From the NCBI RefSeq assembly GCF_004217315.1, contig NZ_SGWR01000005.1, positions 248,001-312,000 on the forward strand: a DNA stretch of 64,000 nt, given 5' to 3'. Positions 1-12,111 of the stretch are shown here, in pieces; within the stretch, counting starts at the first letter, position 1; each line of letters begins with the position of its first letter. The notes beneath the pieces were generated by a model, which searched no databases, was not told the DNA's origin, and saw only the letters and a list, made by a program, of their open reading frames with translations. A program made the translations under genes and the position numbers. The stretch is from Corticibacter populi. GTDB lineage: Bacteria; Pseudomonadota; Gammaproteobacteria; Burkholderiales; Burkholderiaceae_C.

Positions 1-125
1 ACACCCGCATTCTGAAGATGGGCTTCCGCGTGGGTGATAATGCTCCGATGGCGTTGGTCGAGCTTGTGGACCGTCCAGAAGAGGCCGAAGCAGAGAATTC
101 TGCAAATGTTCAGGACAACGCATAA
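1..125 (+). CDS. rplQ: 50S ribosomal protein L17, C-terminal end (partial)
   Basis: The first 40 codons in the window read [20 protein letters not shown] and onward to a TAA at 123-125. This is the conserved C-terminal part of bacterial ribosomal protein L17 (a GDNAPMA core followed by ELVDR), plus a short acidic tail. L17 is a large-subunit protein and normally the last gene of the alpha operon (rpsM-rpsK-rpsD-rpoA-rplQ), so rpoA probably lies just left of the window. The start is outside the window. Confidence 0.93.
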   Translation, partial: TRILKMGFRVGDNAPMALVELVDRPEEAEAENSANVQDNA

Positions 126-149
126 AGCTGTGTTATAATTTTTGCTTAC

Positions 150-226
<77 letters not shown>

Positions 227-231
227 AATTC

Positions 232-269
232 AAGAAGCCTGCTGGAATGCCAGCAGGCTTCTTTTTTTT
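232..269 (+). terminator. Rho-independent terminator after tRNA-fMet
   Basis: A perfect 14-bp stem (AAGAAGCCTGCTGG at 232-245, complement at 250-263) with an AATG loop is followed by an uninterrupted T run. It ends the rplQ/tRNA-fMet transcript. Confidence 0.92.
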
Positions 270-868
270 GCAGAAATCATTGATGCTTGGTGCCATTCTT
301 GATGGGCATCCAGCGTTCTGATGTATTTGGTTCGGTTCAACCTGCTCAGAGGTCAAGCCACACTTATGCAAATGGCTCAGCGGGGGCCTCATGCCAAGCG
401 TCTGGTGCCGGCACTGTTGATTGCAGCTGTGATCCAGTCGGCAATGACTCGGCTGGCCGTGCTGCAGCTTCTTGAATCCGCGCGCCGTGAACTGGTAGCT
501 GCAGCCGCCGCCAATCTGGCTCAGGTAAATCCTGGGCGGTTTGCAGGCGCACGTCGTCGATGGTCTACAGACCCTGGTCGCCGAGTTGCGCGAGCACGTG
601 ATCAGTCTGACCCACTGGGGCGTCTCGCGCAGGCTCAGGCCCAGGCGAGGGCCGTGGTACTCGGACCGGTGGCGAAGAAGGTGCCGAAATACTCGGTGGT
701 TGGGGCGGCACTCGGTGAGTCGGTGACTTCGACGGCGGGCAGGCGAGATGTCTTGCGTTTGCGCTGCTAGCAGAGGGAGTGGATGGAACAAGCCCGGTCC
801 ACTGGAGTGGGGAAAAAATCCCCCGCGCGGGAAATAGGAGCGGGTTTCACCATCGCGGCATGCACCGG
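270..868. other. Gene-free stretch, possibly decayed sequence
   Basis: No reading frame here looks coding. On the minus strand between about 780 and 300, short protein-like segments occur in different frames separated by stops, for example RKRKTSRLPAVEVTDSPSAA and later TLGMRPPLSHLHKCG. That pattern would fit an eroded gene, perhaps a transposase, but the family cannot be named. No RNA gene or promoter is evident. Confidence 0.4.
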
Positions 869-2173
869 TTATGGATGCTGGTCTTCGGTGCGTGACCGGG
901 GCGGTGAGAGGCTGGCGAGACAGCGGCGGCTCAAGGTAGTGGAGAGGCCCAGCAACACCAGCGCACCCACGCCGGCTGAAACGGCAAACACCAGCAGCAC
1001 CGATGAAGGGCCGTAGCCGGCGGCGAGGATATGTCCGCCGAGCACGGGTGCGATGACGGCGCCCAGACGACCCAGGCCGAGGGTGATGCCAATGGCGGCG
1101 GCGCGATAATGCTCCGGAAAGGCATCGGCCACCAAGGCATTGACGAGGTTCTGGGCACTGATGGCGCTCATGCCCAGCAGGGCGATAACGGCGAACAGAC
1201 CCCAACCGTTGAGTACGCGTGCCGCAACCAGCACCAGGCACGCGCTGGCCAGCAGGCCGGCGACGATGGCTACCGGACGGGAGCCCCAGCGAAACGCCAG
1301 GCTGGCCGTGAGCAGTGAGCCCACAATGGCACCTGTGTTGAGGGTGAACATCATCTGCATGGCATCGGTGAAGGGCACGTCGAACTCGCGCATCAGCTGC
1401 GTCAGCCAGACACTGACGCCATACCAGGTCAGCAGGTCGGCCAGCGTGGCCAGGGTGCCGAGTACCAGCACACCGAGGCTGGCGCCGCGGAGGATCGTGC
1501 GCCAGTCATGCTGCCGCACCGTCTGGTTGGCGTCCGAGTGGCGGGCTTGCCGTTCGATCCTGCCGAGATAGGGGGCAATGGACAATATCGCGAGCAAGCC
1601 GATGATGCCCCCGGCCACAAACAGCGGGCGCCACCCCCAGTGGGGAATGATGGCGTGAGAGACCACGGCAGCCAGCATGCCCCCCAGCGGGATGCCGGAC
1701 ATCACGATGCTGATGGCCATGGCTCCGTGGTGCTGCTGGCTGTGCTTGCGGGCCAGCGACAGTCCGGCGGGGAGTACGACGCCCAGCCCGAAACCTGCCA
1801 GCAGGCGCAGTGCCCCGAACTGCCAGCCGCTTTGCACCAGGGCGATCAAGGTGGTCGCGGCAGTGAAGCCGGCAAAGCCATAGCTCACGGTTCGGGCCAG
1901 GCCGAGCGATTGCGTCAGGCGCCCCGCCATGACGCCACCGAGCAGCATGCCCAGAAAGATCATGCTGCCGATGGTTCCGGCCTGGGCCTTGTCGATGCCC
2001 ATGTCCTTGTCCATCAGCAGGGATGGAATGGCGTTGCTGTAGATCAGCAGGTCGAAGCCTTCGGTCATCATGATGACGCAGCAGGCCGCGACAACCAGCC
2101 ATTGGCTGCGGACCGGTCCCAGCGGTGGTGTCAGGGCTGTGCTGGGGCTTGGATGGGCAGGAGCGGGGGGCAT
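869..2173 (-). CDS. MFS transporter, aromatic acid:H+ symporter-like
   Basis: A 434-aa integral membrane protein with about 12 hydrophobic segments in two halves of six, the major facilitator fold. Its N-terminus has the MTEGFDLLIYSNAIPSL stretch and a G-R-L loop between helices 2 and 3, resembling the aromatic acid:H+ symporter group (PcaK/BenK type). It therefore probably imports an organic or aromatic acid across the inner membrane. No catabolic gene adjoins it, so the substrate is open. The C-terminus is Arg/Ser-rich and cytoplasmic. It stands alone, upstream of and in the same direction as rpoD's 3' end. The superfamily is certain, the subgroup less so. Confidence 0.82.
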   Translation of the reverse strand: MPPAPAHPSPSTALTPPLGPVRSQWLVVAACCVIMMTEGFDLLIYSNAIPSLLMDKDMGIDKAQAGTIGSMIFLGMLLGGVMAGRLTQSLGLARTVSYGFAGFTAATTLIALVQSGWQFGALRLLAGFGLGVVLPAGLSLARKHSQQHHGAMAISIVMSGIPLGGMLAAVVSHAIIPHWGWRPLFVAGGIIGLLAILSIAPYLGRIERQARHSDANQTVRQHDWRTILRGASLGVLVLGTLATLADLLTWYGVSVWLTQLMREFDVPFTDAMQMMFTLNTGAIVGSLLTASLAFRWGSRPVAIVAGLLASACLVLVAARVLNGWGLFAVIALLGMSAISAQNLVNALVADAFPEHYRAAAIGITLGLGRLGAVIAPVLGGHILAAGYGPSSVLLVFAVSAGVGALVLLGLSTTLSRRCLASLSPPRSRTEDQHP

Positions 2174-2486
2174 GGATGAAATGCGGCAACGTGCATCAAT
2201 AAGAATGAGATGCGATTATGTATCCATTTCCTGTGCCAGTGATGCGTTGGCGCGGGGTAGCAGTACCGATGCCGTCATGCCCATGCATACGGCGGAATGC
2301 CTGCGAGAATTTGTCGGCCCACGACGCATATCCGCAGGCATGTCTGCGGCACGGTATGGTCGTTGTTCGAAGCGTCCGCTAGGCCTGTTGCCGCCCGCTC
2401 CCGGGGCAACAAGCCTCTCGCGGGCATCATCTCATGGTCTGCCTGGACTTGGTCGAAGCCCGGGCAATTGGCCTGATGGCAGTGCT
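2174..2486. other. Intergenic region between MFS gene and rpoD
   Basis: It should hold the MFS promoter, read leftward. A CATAAT-like -10 candidate lies near 2215-2220 on the minus strand with no good -35. No coding frame or RNA gene is visible. Confidence 0.4.
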
Positions 2487-2522
2487 GAGAAGCGGTTCAC
2501 GAAAAGATCGTGAACCGGTTTC

Positions 2523-2525
<3 letters not shown>
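2487..2525. repeat. GAACC-type palindromic repeat at the rpoD 3' end
   Basis: The arms GGTTCACGA (2494-2502) and TCGTGAACC (2508-2516) flank a 5-nt AAAGA loop, with further complementarity (GAGAA/TTCTC) outside. It overlaps the rpoD stop codon. The core resembles the ends of the element at 37301-37568 and the palindrome at 7530-7562. It could act as a transcription terminator for rpoD, but no T tract follows. Confidence 0.7.
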
Positions 2526-5003
<2,478 letters not shown>

Positions 5004-5375
5004 GGTGCAATCTCGCTGGTGATCCGGACAAATCAAAACATATCCCAGCACGCACGTCGTCCAGGGCATGGGGCCTGCTGCGTGGGTACGGTGAAACCGG
5101 CCTCACGGCTGCGCGACCGCCCATCAGGCGCTGCGTGCTGGTTGAGATTTTCGAAGCAAGATGAGGGCGAACATTTGGCGTACAGTCCTTGCGGATTTGG
5201 AGGCGGTGCTGTCCTGTTGCACGCTTGCCTGCCCCGGAGGTGCTGCTGTCGCTCTTGCTGACAAGAACGCATATTATACCAACACGCCCTTTTTCAATAG
5301 GCAGGGCTGATACGGGGCTGATACGGTATTCCCCGGCCGTCGGCGCGCAAGCGCCGGCATGCGGGCCGTTTCACT
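5004..5375. other. rpoD leader and dnaG-rpoD intergenic region
   Basis: A 372-bp spacer with no gene. It holds the rpoD promoter near 5273-5281, a GGCGC/GCGCC hairpin at about 5345-5360 just after dnaG that may serve as its terminator, and a direct repeat of GGCTGATACGG at about 5305-5328. Confidence 0.55.
5273..5281 (-). promoter_or_regulatory. Extended -10 promoter for rpoD
   Basis: Read on the minus strand the bases are TGGTATAAT, a consensus -10 hexamer preceded by the TGn extension. It lies about 270 bp upstream of the rpoD start. No good -35 sits at the usual spacing, as is common for extended -10 promoters. Confidence 0.6.
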
Positions 5376-7442
5376 TCACTTCAGTGTTGCCAGGTGGCTG
5401 GTGAGCTGGCGCAGGCGCACACCCGCCTGGCTGTCGGTTTCGTAGGCGCGGGTGGCCTGCTCGATCTCCCATGCCAGCTGCTTTTTCATGATCTGCCGCA
5501 GCACGCTGGTGAATTCGCTGCGGTAATTGTCCGCTGGCTGGCGGGCGATGTCCTCGATGCGTGCGAGCAGGCGCTCGATGGCGCCCTGGCGCGTGGTCAG
5601 CAGCAGCGGCTTGAGTGTCTCCCAGTCTTGCACGCCATGATGCTGGTAGTGGTCGTCAACCCAGGCGAACAGCGTACCATCGGGCTGCGGCAGGCGGCAC
5701 AGCAGCGCCAAGTCCTGTTCGCTCAGTGTCTCGAGCAGACCCATGTGGGCCAGCAGAATGCAGGCGGCGTGTTCCTCGCTGCGCAGTGGCCGCTGGCGCA
5801 GCGGGCCGGTGGGGGTGCCGCCGCGTCCACCCTGGTTGGCCTTGTTGTTGCGCCAGTTGCGCCCGGTGCCATGGCCGGCCGGCGACCATGAGCTGGCCCG
5901 ACTCGATGTCTGTGGGCCGTTGGGTTGGTGAGACTGCGATGGCGCCTCGTATTCATAGGGCGGCCATGGTGCCCCCGTCTCGCCGTGGGCGTCGGCAGGC
6001 GGCGGGTAGTCGGGGTGCTCGTAGGCGTCGAATGGCGCGTAGGCTTCCGGGGCGTCGGGTGCTGCCGGCATGCCTGGCATGCCAGGTGCTGCGCTGGACG
6101 TCGCATGGGGCTGCGAGCGGCGGGGGGAGGCGCCCTGGGCTGCTCCGGCCTGTTGCCACAATTGCTGCAGGTCGGCGCTGTCCATCTGCGCGATGCGGGC
6201 GACTTCGGCACGGATCTGCAGTTTGAGCCCACCTTCGGGCAGTGCTGCCCACAGGGGACGGGCCTGGTGGGCCATGCGCGCGCGCCCTTCCGGGGTGGCC
6301 AGGTTGCAGTCCTGGCCGGCGACCTGCAGCAGGTACTGGCTCAGCGGCAGCGCCAGTTCGATCTGCTCCGCAAATGCGGGCTGGCCGCGCTCGCGGATGA
6401 AGCTGTCGGGGTCGTGCTCCTTGGGCAAAAACAGGAATCGGATGCTGCGCGTGTCGGTGGCAAAAGGCAGGGCGCACAGCAGTGCCTTGGTGGCGGCCTT
6501 GCGGCCGGCGTTGTCGCCATCGAAGGCGAACACGACGCTGTCGGTGTGCCGCAGCAGCAGTTGCACGTGCTGTTCGCTGCTGGCCGTGCCCAGCGTCGCC
6601 ACCGCGTTGGCAAAGCCCCACTGGGCCAGCGCGACCACGTCCATGTAGCCTTCGCAGACCAGTGCATAGCCCATTTGCCGGATGGCCTGCTTGCCTTCGA
6701 ACAGGCCGTACAACTCGCGGCCCTTGTGAAAAATGGGGGTTTCGGGCGAGTTCAGGTACTTGGGCTGGCCTTGCCCGAGAATGCGCCCGCCAAAGCCGAT
6801 GCATTCGCCGCGCACGTTGCGGATGGGAAACATCAGTCGGTCGCGAAAGCGGTCGTAGCGCTGGTTGGTCTCGCTCTTGTAGATCACCAGGCCGGCCGTC
6901 TCCAGCAGCGGGTCGGCATAGTCGGGGAACACCGCCGCGAGGCTGTGTTCGCCCGGTGGTGCGTAGCCAAGCTGAAAGCGCGCCGCGATCTCGCCCGAGA
7001 CGCCGCGGCCTTTGAGGTACTGGATGGTTTGCGGGGCCTGGCGCAGCAACTGCTTGTAGGCCTTGGCGGCCCGGTCGTTGATGCCGGAGAGGGTCTGCTG
7101 CTCGGCCTTGCGCTGCTGGCGCTCGACCGCCTGGGCTGGCGAGATATCTTCCTGCGGCACCTGCATGCCGGCCTGTTGGGCCAGATCGTGCACGGCATCG
7201 ACGAAGCCGACACCGGTGTAGTCCATCAGAAAGCCGATGGCGTTGCCATGCTTGCCGCAACCGAAGCAGTGGTAGAACTGCTTGCTGGGGCTGACGGTGA
7301 AGGAGGGCGATTTCTCGTCATGGAACGGACATAGTCCCAGCAGGTTGGCGCCGCCTTTCTTGAGCGTGACGTAGCGGCCGACCACATCGACGATGTCGAC
7401 GCGCTCGAGCAAGTCATCGAGAAAGTTCTGCGGGATGGCCAC
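5376..7442 (-). CDS. dnaG: DNA primase DnaG
   Basis: A 688-aa primase that makes RNA primers for chromosomal replication and interacts with DnaB. The N-terminal CHC2 zinc-binding domain shows C-P-F-H and C-F-G-C (LCPFHDEKSPSF, FYHCFGCGKHG). The catalytic core has the Toprim acidic motif in CEGYMDVVAL and the later FDGDNAGRKA. Residues about 430-545 are a Pro/Ala/Gln-rich linker, longer than in E. coli, before the helicase-binding C-terminal domain. The start is the ATG of MAIPQNFLDDLLERVDIVDV, the conserved N-terminus. It precedes rpoD as in many proteobacteria. Confidence 0.97.
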   Translation of the reverse strand: MAIPQNFLDDLLERVDIVDVVGRYVTLKKGGANLLGLCPFHDEKSPSFTVSPSKQFYHCFGCGKHGNAIGFLMDYTGVGFVDAVHDLAQQAGMQVPQEDISPAQAVERQQRKAEQQTLSGINDRAAKAYKQLLRQAPQTIQYLKGRGVSGEIAARFQLGYAPPGEHSLAAVFPDYADPLLETAGLVIYKSETNQRYDRFRDRLMFPIRNVRGECIGFGGRILGQGQPKYLNSPETPIFHKGRELYGLFEGKQAIRQMGYALVCEGYMDVVALAQWGFANAVATLGTASSEQHVQLLLRHTDSVVFAFDGDNAGRKAATKALLCALPFATDTRSIRFLFLPKEHDPDSFIRERGQPAFAEQIELALPLSQYLLQVAGQDCNLATPEGRARMAHQARPLWAALPEGGLKLQIRAEVARIAQMDSADLQQLWQQAGAAQGASPRRSQPHATSSAAPGMPGMPAAPDAPEAYAPFDAYEHPDYPPPADAHGETGAPWPPYEYEAPSQSHQPNGPQTSSRASSWSPAGHGTGRNWRNNKANQGGRGGTPTGPLRQRPLRSEEHAACILLAHMGLLETLSEQDLALLCRLPQPDGTLFAWVDDHYQHHGVQDWETLKPLLLTTRQGAIERLLARIEDIARQPADNYRSEFTSVLRQIMKKQLAWEIEQATRAYETDSQAGVRLRQLTSHLATLK

Positions 7443-7529
7443 GGTGGAGGATGCGGAGGGAGAAACGAAACGCCAAGGTGACGATTATGAACCGGCGTGA
7501 CGGGAGGATGGTGTGCGGTGCGGCTTTCA

Positions 7530-7562
7530 GAACCTGTTCACGAAAAGATCGGGAACAGGTTC
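7530..7562. repeat. GAACCTGTTC palindromic element between dnaG and recJ
   Basis: A near-perfect inverted repeat: GAACCTGTTCACGA, a few bases, then TCGGGAACAGGTTC. It is flanked by TCA on the left and TGA on the right. It looks like the two ends of the element at 37301-37568 joined without an interior. It lies about 40 bp beyond the recJ stop and could fold as a recJ terminator. Confidence 0.75.
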
Positions 7563-7603
7563 TGAGGTCAGAAGGAGGGCGCGCCGGATCCGTGCGAACC
7601 TTC

Positions 7604-9310
7604 TCATGCCTGCGCCTCGACGAGAAAGCGCAAGCGCTTGCGGCCCATCCATTCGTCGGTTTCCATCCGGTAGGCCAGGCGCGCGCGCGCCGGCAGTCGC
7701 TCGGTATGGCCAAACCAGATGGCATCGATCACCTGCCCGTGGTGCAGCAGCTTCATGGCCAGGTGCTTGCCTGCAACCACGCGCTGCTCGAGCACGTCCA
7801 GCTCTTCGAGGAACAGCGGCGCTGCAAAGCCCTGGCCCCAAATCTGCAGGCGCAGCAGCTCGGCGGTGGCGATCGAGCGGTGCTCGGGCGGCAGCGGGCC
7901 GTCGACCCAGGTTTCGCCCTGCAGCGCGGCGGCATCGAGCCATTCGGTCGCGATGGTCTCGATGGCTTGCTGGAAGATCGGCAACTGCGCTTCGGCCAGG
8001 CTGCAGCCGGCCGCCATGGCATGCCCGCCGAACTTGTCGAGTACGCCCGGGTGGCGCTTGGCCAGCAGGTCCAGCGCATCGCGCAGGTGAAAGCCGGGAA
8101 TGGAGCGCCCCGAACCCTTGAGCAGCCCGGGACTGTCCGGCGAGGCGCTGGGCGCGAAGATGAAGGTGGGACGGTGGAACTGCTCCTTGATGCGGGCGGC
8201 AACGATGCCGACCACGCCTTCATGGAAGGAGGCGTCGCAGGCGGTGATGACGGCCGGCATGCGTTGGTTGCGTGCCAGCCGCTGGATCAGGCCGCCGATG
8301 GCCACCTGCTTCATGTCGGTTTCCAGCTCGCGGCGGGCGCGGTTGATGTCATCGAGCATGGCTGCCAGTTCGGCGGCGCGCTGGGCGTCGTCGGTGAGCA
8401 GGCATTCGATGCCGATGGTCATGTCGGTGAGGCGTCCGGCGGCGTTCAGTCGTGGCGCCAGCGCAAAGCCCATGTCGCTGGCCTGGGCGTGTGCGGGGTT
8501 GCGGCCGGCCACCTCGAACAGGGCCGCCATGCCGGCCGGCATCTGCCCGGCGCGGATGCGCGCCAGTCCCTGGCCGGCCAATAGACGGTTGTTGGCGTCG
8601 AGCGGCACGACATCGGCCACCGTGCCCAGCGCCACCAGTGGCAGCAGCGTATCCAGGCGCGGCTGGCTGGCGGTGGTGAAGACACCCTGCGCGCGCAACC
8701 GGCTGCGCAGCGCCAGGAGCGTATAGAACAGCACGCCTACCCCGGCCAGATGCTTGCTGGCAAACGCGCAGCCGGGTTGGTTGGGATTGACGATGGCATC
8801 GGCCTCGGGCAGTTGCGCGGCGGGCAGATGGTGGTCGGTGACGAGCACTCTCAGGCCCAATTCCCTTGCGCGTGCCACGCCCTCGATGCTGGCGATGCCA
8901 TTGTCCACCGTCAGCAGCAGCTCGGCGCCGCGCTGGTGCACGCGCTCGGCCAGCGGGGCGGTCAGGCCGTAGCCGTCCTGGATGCGGTTGGGCACCAGGT
9001 AGTCGACGTGCCTGGCGCCCAGCATGCGCAGACCGCGCAGCGCCACGGTGCAGGCGGTGGCGCCATCGCAGTCATAGTCGGCGACGATGCAGATGCGCCA
9101 GTCGGCGGCAATGGCTTCGGCGAGCAGCGCGGCCGCCGCGTCGATGCCCTTGAGACCCTGGGGTGGCAGCAGGCTGCGCAATTGGTGGTCGAGCTCGCTG
9201 GCCGACGCGATGCCGCGCGCGGCCAGCAGCCGCGCCAGGAATGGATGAACACCGGCCTGTTGCAGTTGCAGGGCGATGGCGTCGGGGATTTCGCGTTGGC
9301 GAAATTGCAT
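7604..9310 (-). CDS. recJ: Single-stranded-DNA-specific exonuclease RecJ
   Basis: A 568-aa 5'-to-3' single-strand exonuclease of recombination and mismatch repair. The DHH-family motifs are clear: VADYDCDGATA (motif I aspartates), VTDHHLP (the DHH), and the DHHA1-domain GGHAMAAG near residue 430. Length is normal for the family. The start is the ATG of MQFRQREIPDAIALQLQQAG. The gene after its start (9431-10459) runs in the same direction, 120 bp upstream, and may share a transcript. Confidence 0.96.
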   Translation of the reverse strand: MQFRQREIPDAIALQLQQAGVHPFLARLLAARGIASASELDHQLRSLLPPQGLKGIDAAAALLAEAIAADWRICIVADYDCDGATACTVALRGLRMLGARHVDYLVPNRIQDGYGLTAPLAERVHQRGAELLLTVDNGIASIEGVARARELGLRVLVTDHHLPAAQLPEADAIVNPNQPGCAFASKHLAGVGVLFYTLLALRSRLRAQGVFTTASQPRLDTLLPLVALGTVADVVPLDANNRLLAGQGLARIRAGQMPAGMAALFEVAGRNPAHAQASDMGFALAPRLNAAGRLTDMTIGIECLLTDDAQRAAELAAMLDDINRARRELETDMKQVAIGGLIQRLARNQRMPAVITACDASFHEGVVGIVAARIKEQFHRPTFIFAPSASPDSPGLLKGSGRSIPGFHLRDALDLLAKRHPGVLDKFGGHAMAAGCSLAEAQLPIFQQAIETIATEWLDAAALQGETWVDGPLPPEHRSIATAELLRLQIWGQGFAAPLFLEELDVLEQRVVAGKHLAMKLLHHGQVIDAIWFGHTERLPARARLAYRMETDEWMGRKRLRFLVEAQA

Positions 9311-9430
9311 GGTCGATGCGATCAGTGGGGCGCGTGCCTCAAATTGGGCAGGTCGCGCCTGGAAGAAAAGGTGGAAGGGGAGGGTAGCGTTGCGCGGGTT
9401 GCCGCGCTGCGGCGATCAGCACTGCGACAT

Positions 9431-10459
9431 CTACAGCTCCAGCAGCAGATCGGTGACGGGGTCCGTCCGGCGCGCCGTGGCCCACGGTCGCCACTGCCGC
9501 AGGCGGGTACCCAACTGGTGCCAGCGGCTTGCCGGTGAGGTTGCGGCGGCGAGGATCACCGCATGGCGTTCGCCGCAGAGTACCAGCTGCAGGTCTTCGC
9601 CGCGCGCCAGGGCCGCCTCGAGCTGGGGCAGCCAGTCGGCATCGAGCGTCTGCCACTGGTTCAGCCAGGCCTGGATATGGCCGGCCAGTGCGGGCTGGCG
9701 CAGGCTCTCCTCGACATGCAGCCGGGCGAGGCCCGGCGTCAGTGCATCCAGATGGTCGTTGCGTCCGGTGCCCGAGCACCAAAGCGCATTGATGGCGGGT
9801 AGCCCGGTGGCGGCGCGCGCGTCGTTGACCGGATGGTGGTAGAGCAGCATCTGGATTTCCGTCTGCAGGCGCTGCAGACGGCCGGTCTGGCCAAGCGCGG
9901 GCATCCACTGGCGCACGTCGCGGTGGATGGCGCGGTCCAGCGAGGTGGTGGGCAGGCCGTCCAGCCAGTCGGCACCTGCCAGCCAGCGGTCGGGGGCGAT
10001 GGCATGCAGGGTGATGCCATCCTCTTCCCACAGGGCCTGCACGGATGCCAGCAAGGCCTGACTGTGCGCGGGCGAGAGCTGCAGTTGCGCGGGATCGGTG
10101 AGCTGGATGCGGTCGGTTGTGATTTGCAGGTGGCTGGGGGTGACGAAGGCCCAGCCGGCAGGCTGGCCGGCGCTGCCGGCCAGTTTCAGCGCATGGGCTT
10201 GGAGGGCGGCCAGCGAAAGCGGTGGGTGCTCTGCCGAAAATTCCCGTGCGGGACCCCCGAGCGTCTCCAGCAGGTGCGAGAGCGCGAACTCATGCGGCGC
10301 AGTCGGCGTATCGGCGCCGATGCGCAGCCAATGGCGCTGCGGGAGCCGGGCAAGCAGCCGGTTCAGTTGCGGCAGGGCCGGCCGGTGGCCGGTGGTGGTG
10401 CCGTACTCCTGCAGGCCGTCGATGGCTGCAAAGGGCAGGATGTGGATGGGCATATTCAT
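9431..10459 (-). CDS. Conserved protein of unknown function next to recJ
   Basis: 342 aa, soluble, with no signal peptide or membrane segment. It begins MNMPIHILPFAAIDGLQEYG and ends in a Leu-rich tail. I recall similar proteins beside recJ in related bacteria, variously annotated as hypothetical or phosphoglycerate-mutase-related, but I see no catalytic motif that supports such a name. The ATG at 10459 is chosen because upstream in-frame sequence has atypical composition and overlaps the desaturase promoter region. Being co-directional with recJ suggests shared expression. Function is unassigned. Confidence 0.75.
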   Translation of the reverse strand: MNMPIHILPFAAIDGLQEYGTTTGHRPALPQLNRLLARLPQRHWLRIGADTPTAPHEFALSHLLETLGGPAREFSAEHPPLSLAALQAHALKLAGSAGQPAGWAFVTPSHLQITTDRIQLTDPAQLQLSPAHSQALLASVQALWEEDGITLHAIAPDRWLAGADWLDGLPTTSLDRAIHRDVRQWMPALGQTGRLQRLQTEIQMLLYHHPVNDARAATGLPAINALWCSGTGRNDHLDALTPGLARLHVEESLRQPALAGHIQAWLNQWQTLDADWLPQLEAALARGEDLQLVLCGERHAVILAAATSPASRWHQLGTRLRQWRPWATARRTDPVTDLLLEL

Positions 10460-10721
10460 GGCAGGTGCGCCATTGTAGTGATGCGGCTTGCGAACAGTGC
10501 GTCCGGGTCCGGGGCGACTTGTCCTGTCCGGCTGTCTTGACACTCCGGTGCGCGTATTTCGTACCATCACCGATGGACTGTATGGGCATCGCTCCGGCCA
10601 TGGGGCCGCGAGCCTGACGAGGCCACTGGAATTTGTTCGCGACCGATCGCCAGATCGGCCCGGCGAGAGCCGGCTCGGCCGGGGCGGGTGGCGCATTCAC
10701 GGTTTGCAAGGAGGGCCTGCC

Positions 10722-11966
10722 ATGACGGATTTTTCGTTCTCCTCAGCCTGGCAGGGACTTTTGCAGTGGCTCTCGCAGGGGGGGCTGGACTGGGCCTGGT
10801 GGCAGGTCCTGCTGTTCACGATAGCTATGGCTATCACTGCGGTTTGCGCCTTGCCTGACAACGATTTCGACATCTTTATCTATTCAACGAACTTCTGATT
10901 CACGACACTAGAGGTACGTCCGGCACTGGCGCATGCTTTTCGCTTCTGGCTGTGGCTCTCCACCGGCATGAGTACGCGCGAGTGGGTGGCGGTACATCGT
11001 AAGCACCACGCCAAGTGCGAGACTGCGGACGATCCTCACAGCCCGCAGGTCAAGGGCATTCGCAAGGTGCTGTGGCAGGGTGCCGAGCTGTACCGTGACG
11101 AGGCCGCCAATGCCGAGACGCTGAAGAAATTCAGCCATGGCACGCCCGACGACTGGCTCGAAAACCGGCTGTATGGCCGTCACACGTTGCTGGGCGTGGG
11201 CCTGATGCTGGTGATCGACGTGCTGCTGTTGGGCGCCATTGGGCTTTTGGTGTGGGCCGTGCAGATGGTGTGGATTCCGTTCTGGGCGGCTGGCGTGGTC
11301 AACGGCCTTGGCCATTACTGGGGCTACCGCAATTTCGAGGTGCAGGACGCCAGCACCAACATCTCGCGCTGGGGCATCCTCATCGGCGGTGAGGAACTGC
11401 ACAACCACTACCATACCTATCCGACTTCGGCGCGTTTTTCCGTGCGTCCTTATGAATTCGATTTGGGCTGGTGCCATATCCGCGTGCTGCAGGCGCTGCG
11501 GCTGGTCAGGGTCAAGAAGGTACCGCCGCGCCTGCGGCTGGGAGCCGTGCGGCCGGTGGCCGTGCTTGATGCCGGCACGCTGGAGACGCTGATCGCCAAC
11601 CGCTACGAAATGATGGCCCGCTACGCCCGTGGCCTGCGCAGCACCTGCAAGACCGAACTGCAACGCCTGGGCGAACACCGCGCAGGGGCGGACCGCCAAC
11701 TGGCGCGCCTGGCACGGCGCTGGTGGCACCGTGATGCCGACAGGATTCCCGGCCATGTGCTGCCGCGCGTGCAGCAGCTGCGCAGCCTCTCACCGGTGAT
11801 CGACACCATGGTGCACATGCGCGAAGAGCTGCGCCAGCTCTGGCTCAACACCACGCTCGGCCGCGACCAACTGCTCGAGCGGCTGCGCTTGTGGTGCCAG
11901 CAGGCCGAGGACAGCGGCATCGCCGCGCTGCAGGATTTCTCGCGCAAGCTGTGCGCGGCCTGCTGA
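10722..11966 (+). pseudogene. Fatty acid desaturase, disrupted
   Basis: The frame opens with MTDFSFSSAWQGLLQWLSQG, a membrane desaturase N-terminus. After WWQVLLFT it runs into a repeat (10819-10907) that supplies a TGA at 10896-10898. The same frame resumes with RPALAHAFRFWLWLSTGMST and continues to 11966. The missing part should hold helix 1 and the first histidine box (HRxxxHR). Box 2 is intact (HRKHHAKCE). Box 3 reads HNHYH where the family has HxxHH, a further change. Such enzymes put double bonds into acyl chains using di-iron. Neither fragment can be active alone, since the downstream part lacks a box. It is followed by rnhA. Confidence 0.9.
10819..10907 (+). repeat. Half copy of the 158-bp palindromic element, inside the desaturase
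   Basis: It matches the right half of the full element at 22230-22387 from the central GATAGCTATGGCTATC to the terminal TTCACGACA and is followed by CTAG. The left arm is missing, and roughly 70 bp of desaturase coding sequence is missing with it. That fits insertion of a whole element followed by a deletion from the host gene to the element's centre. Confidence 0.85.
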
Positions 11967-12111
11967 TCCTTTCGGACTGGCAGCGCCCCGGATTCCCTGG
12001 CGGCCTGCCAAAAAACCCGACAATCGGACGTTTTCGCGCGATGCGCGCGCATGGGTCTGCCCGCGCCGGCAGTGTCCCATCAGAGAGCAACAGGCAAGGA
12101 CAGAACGATTC

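Noticed and set aside
300-780. Possible remnant of a transposase on the minus strand
   Set aside because: Fragments such as TLGMRPPLSHL recall transposase ends, but frame changes and the lack of any catalytic motif or terminal repeats prevent assignment.
10819-10907. A programmed frameshift or inserted exon-like segment in the desaturase
   Set aside because: The segment matches a dispersed repeat found at two other loci, so insertion and deletion is the simpler explanation.
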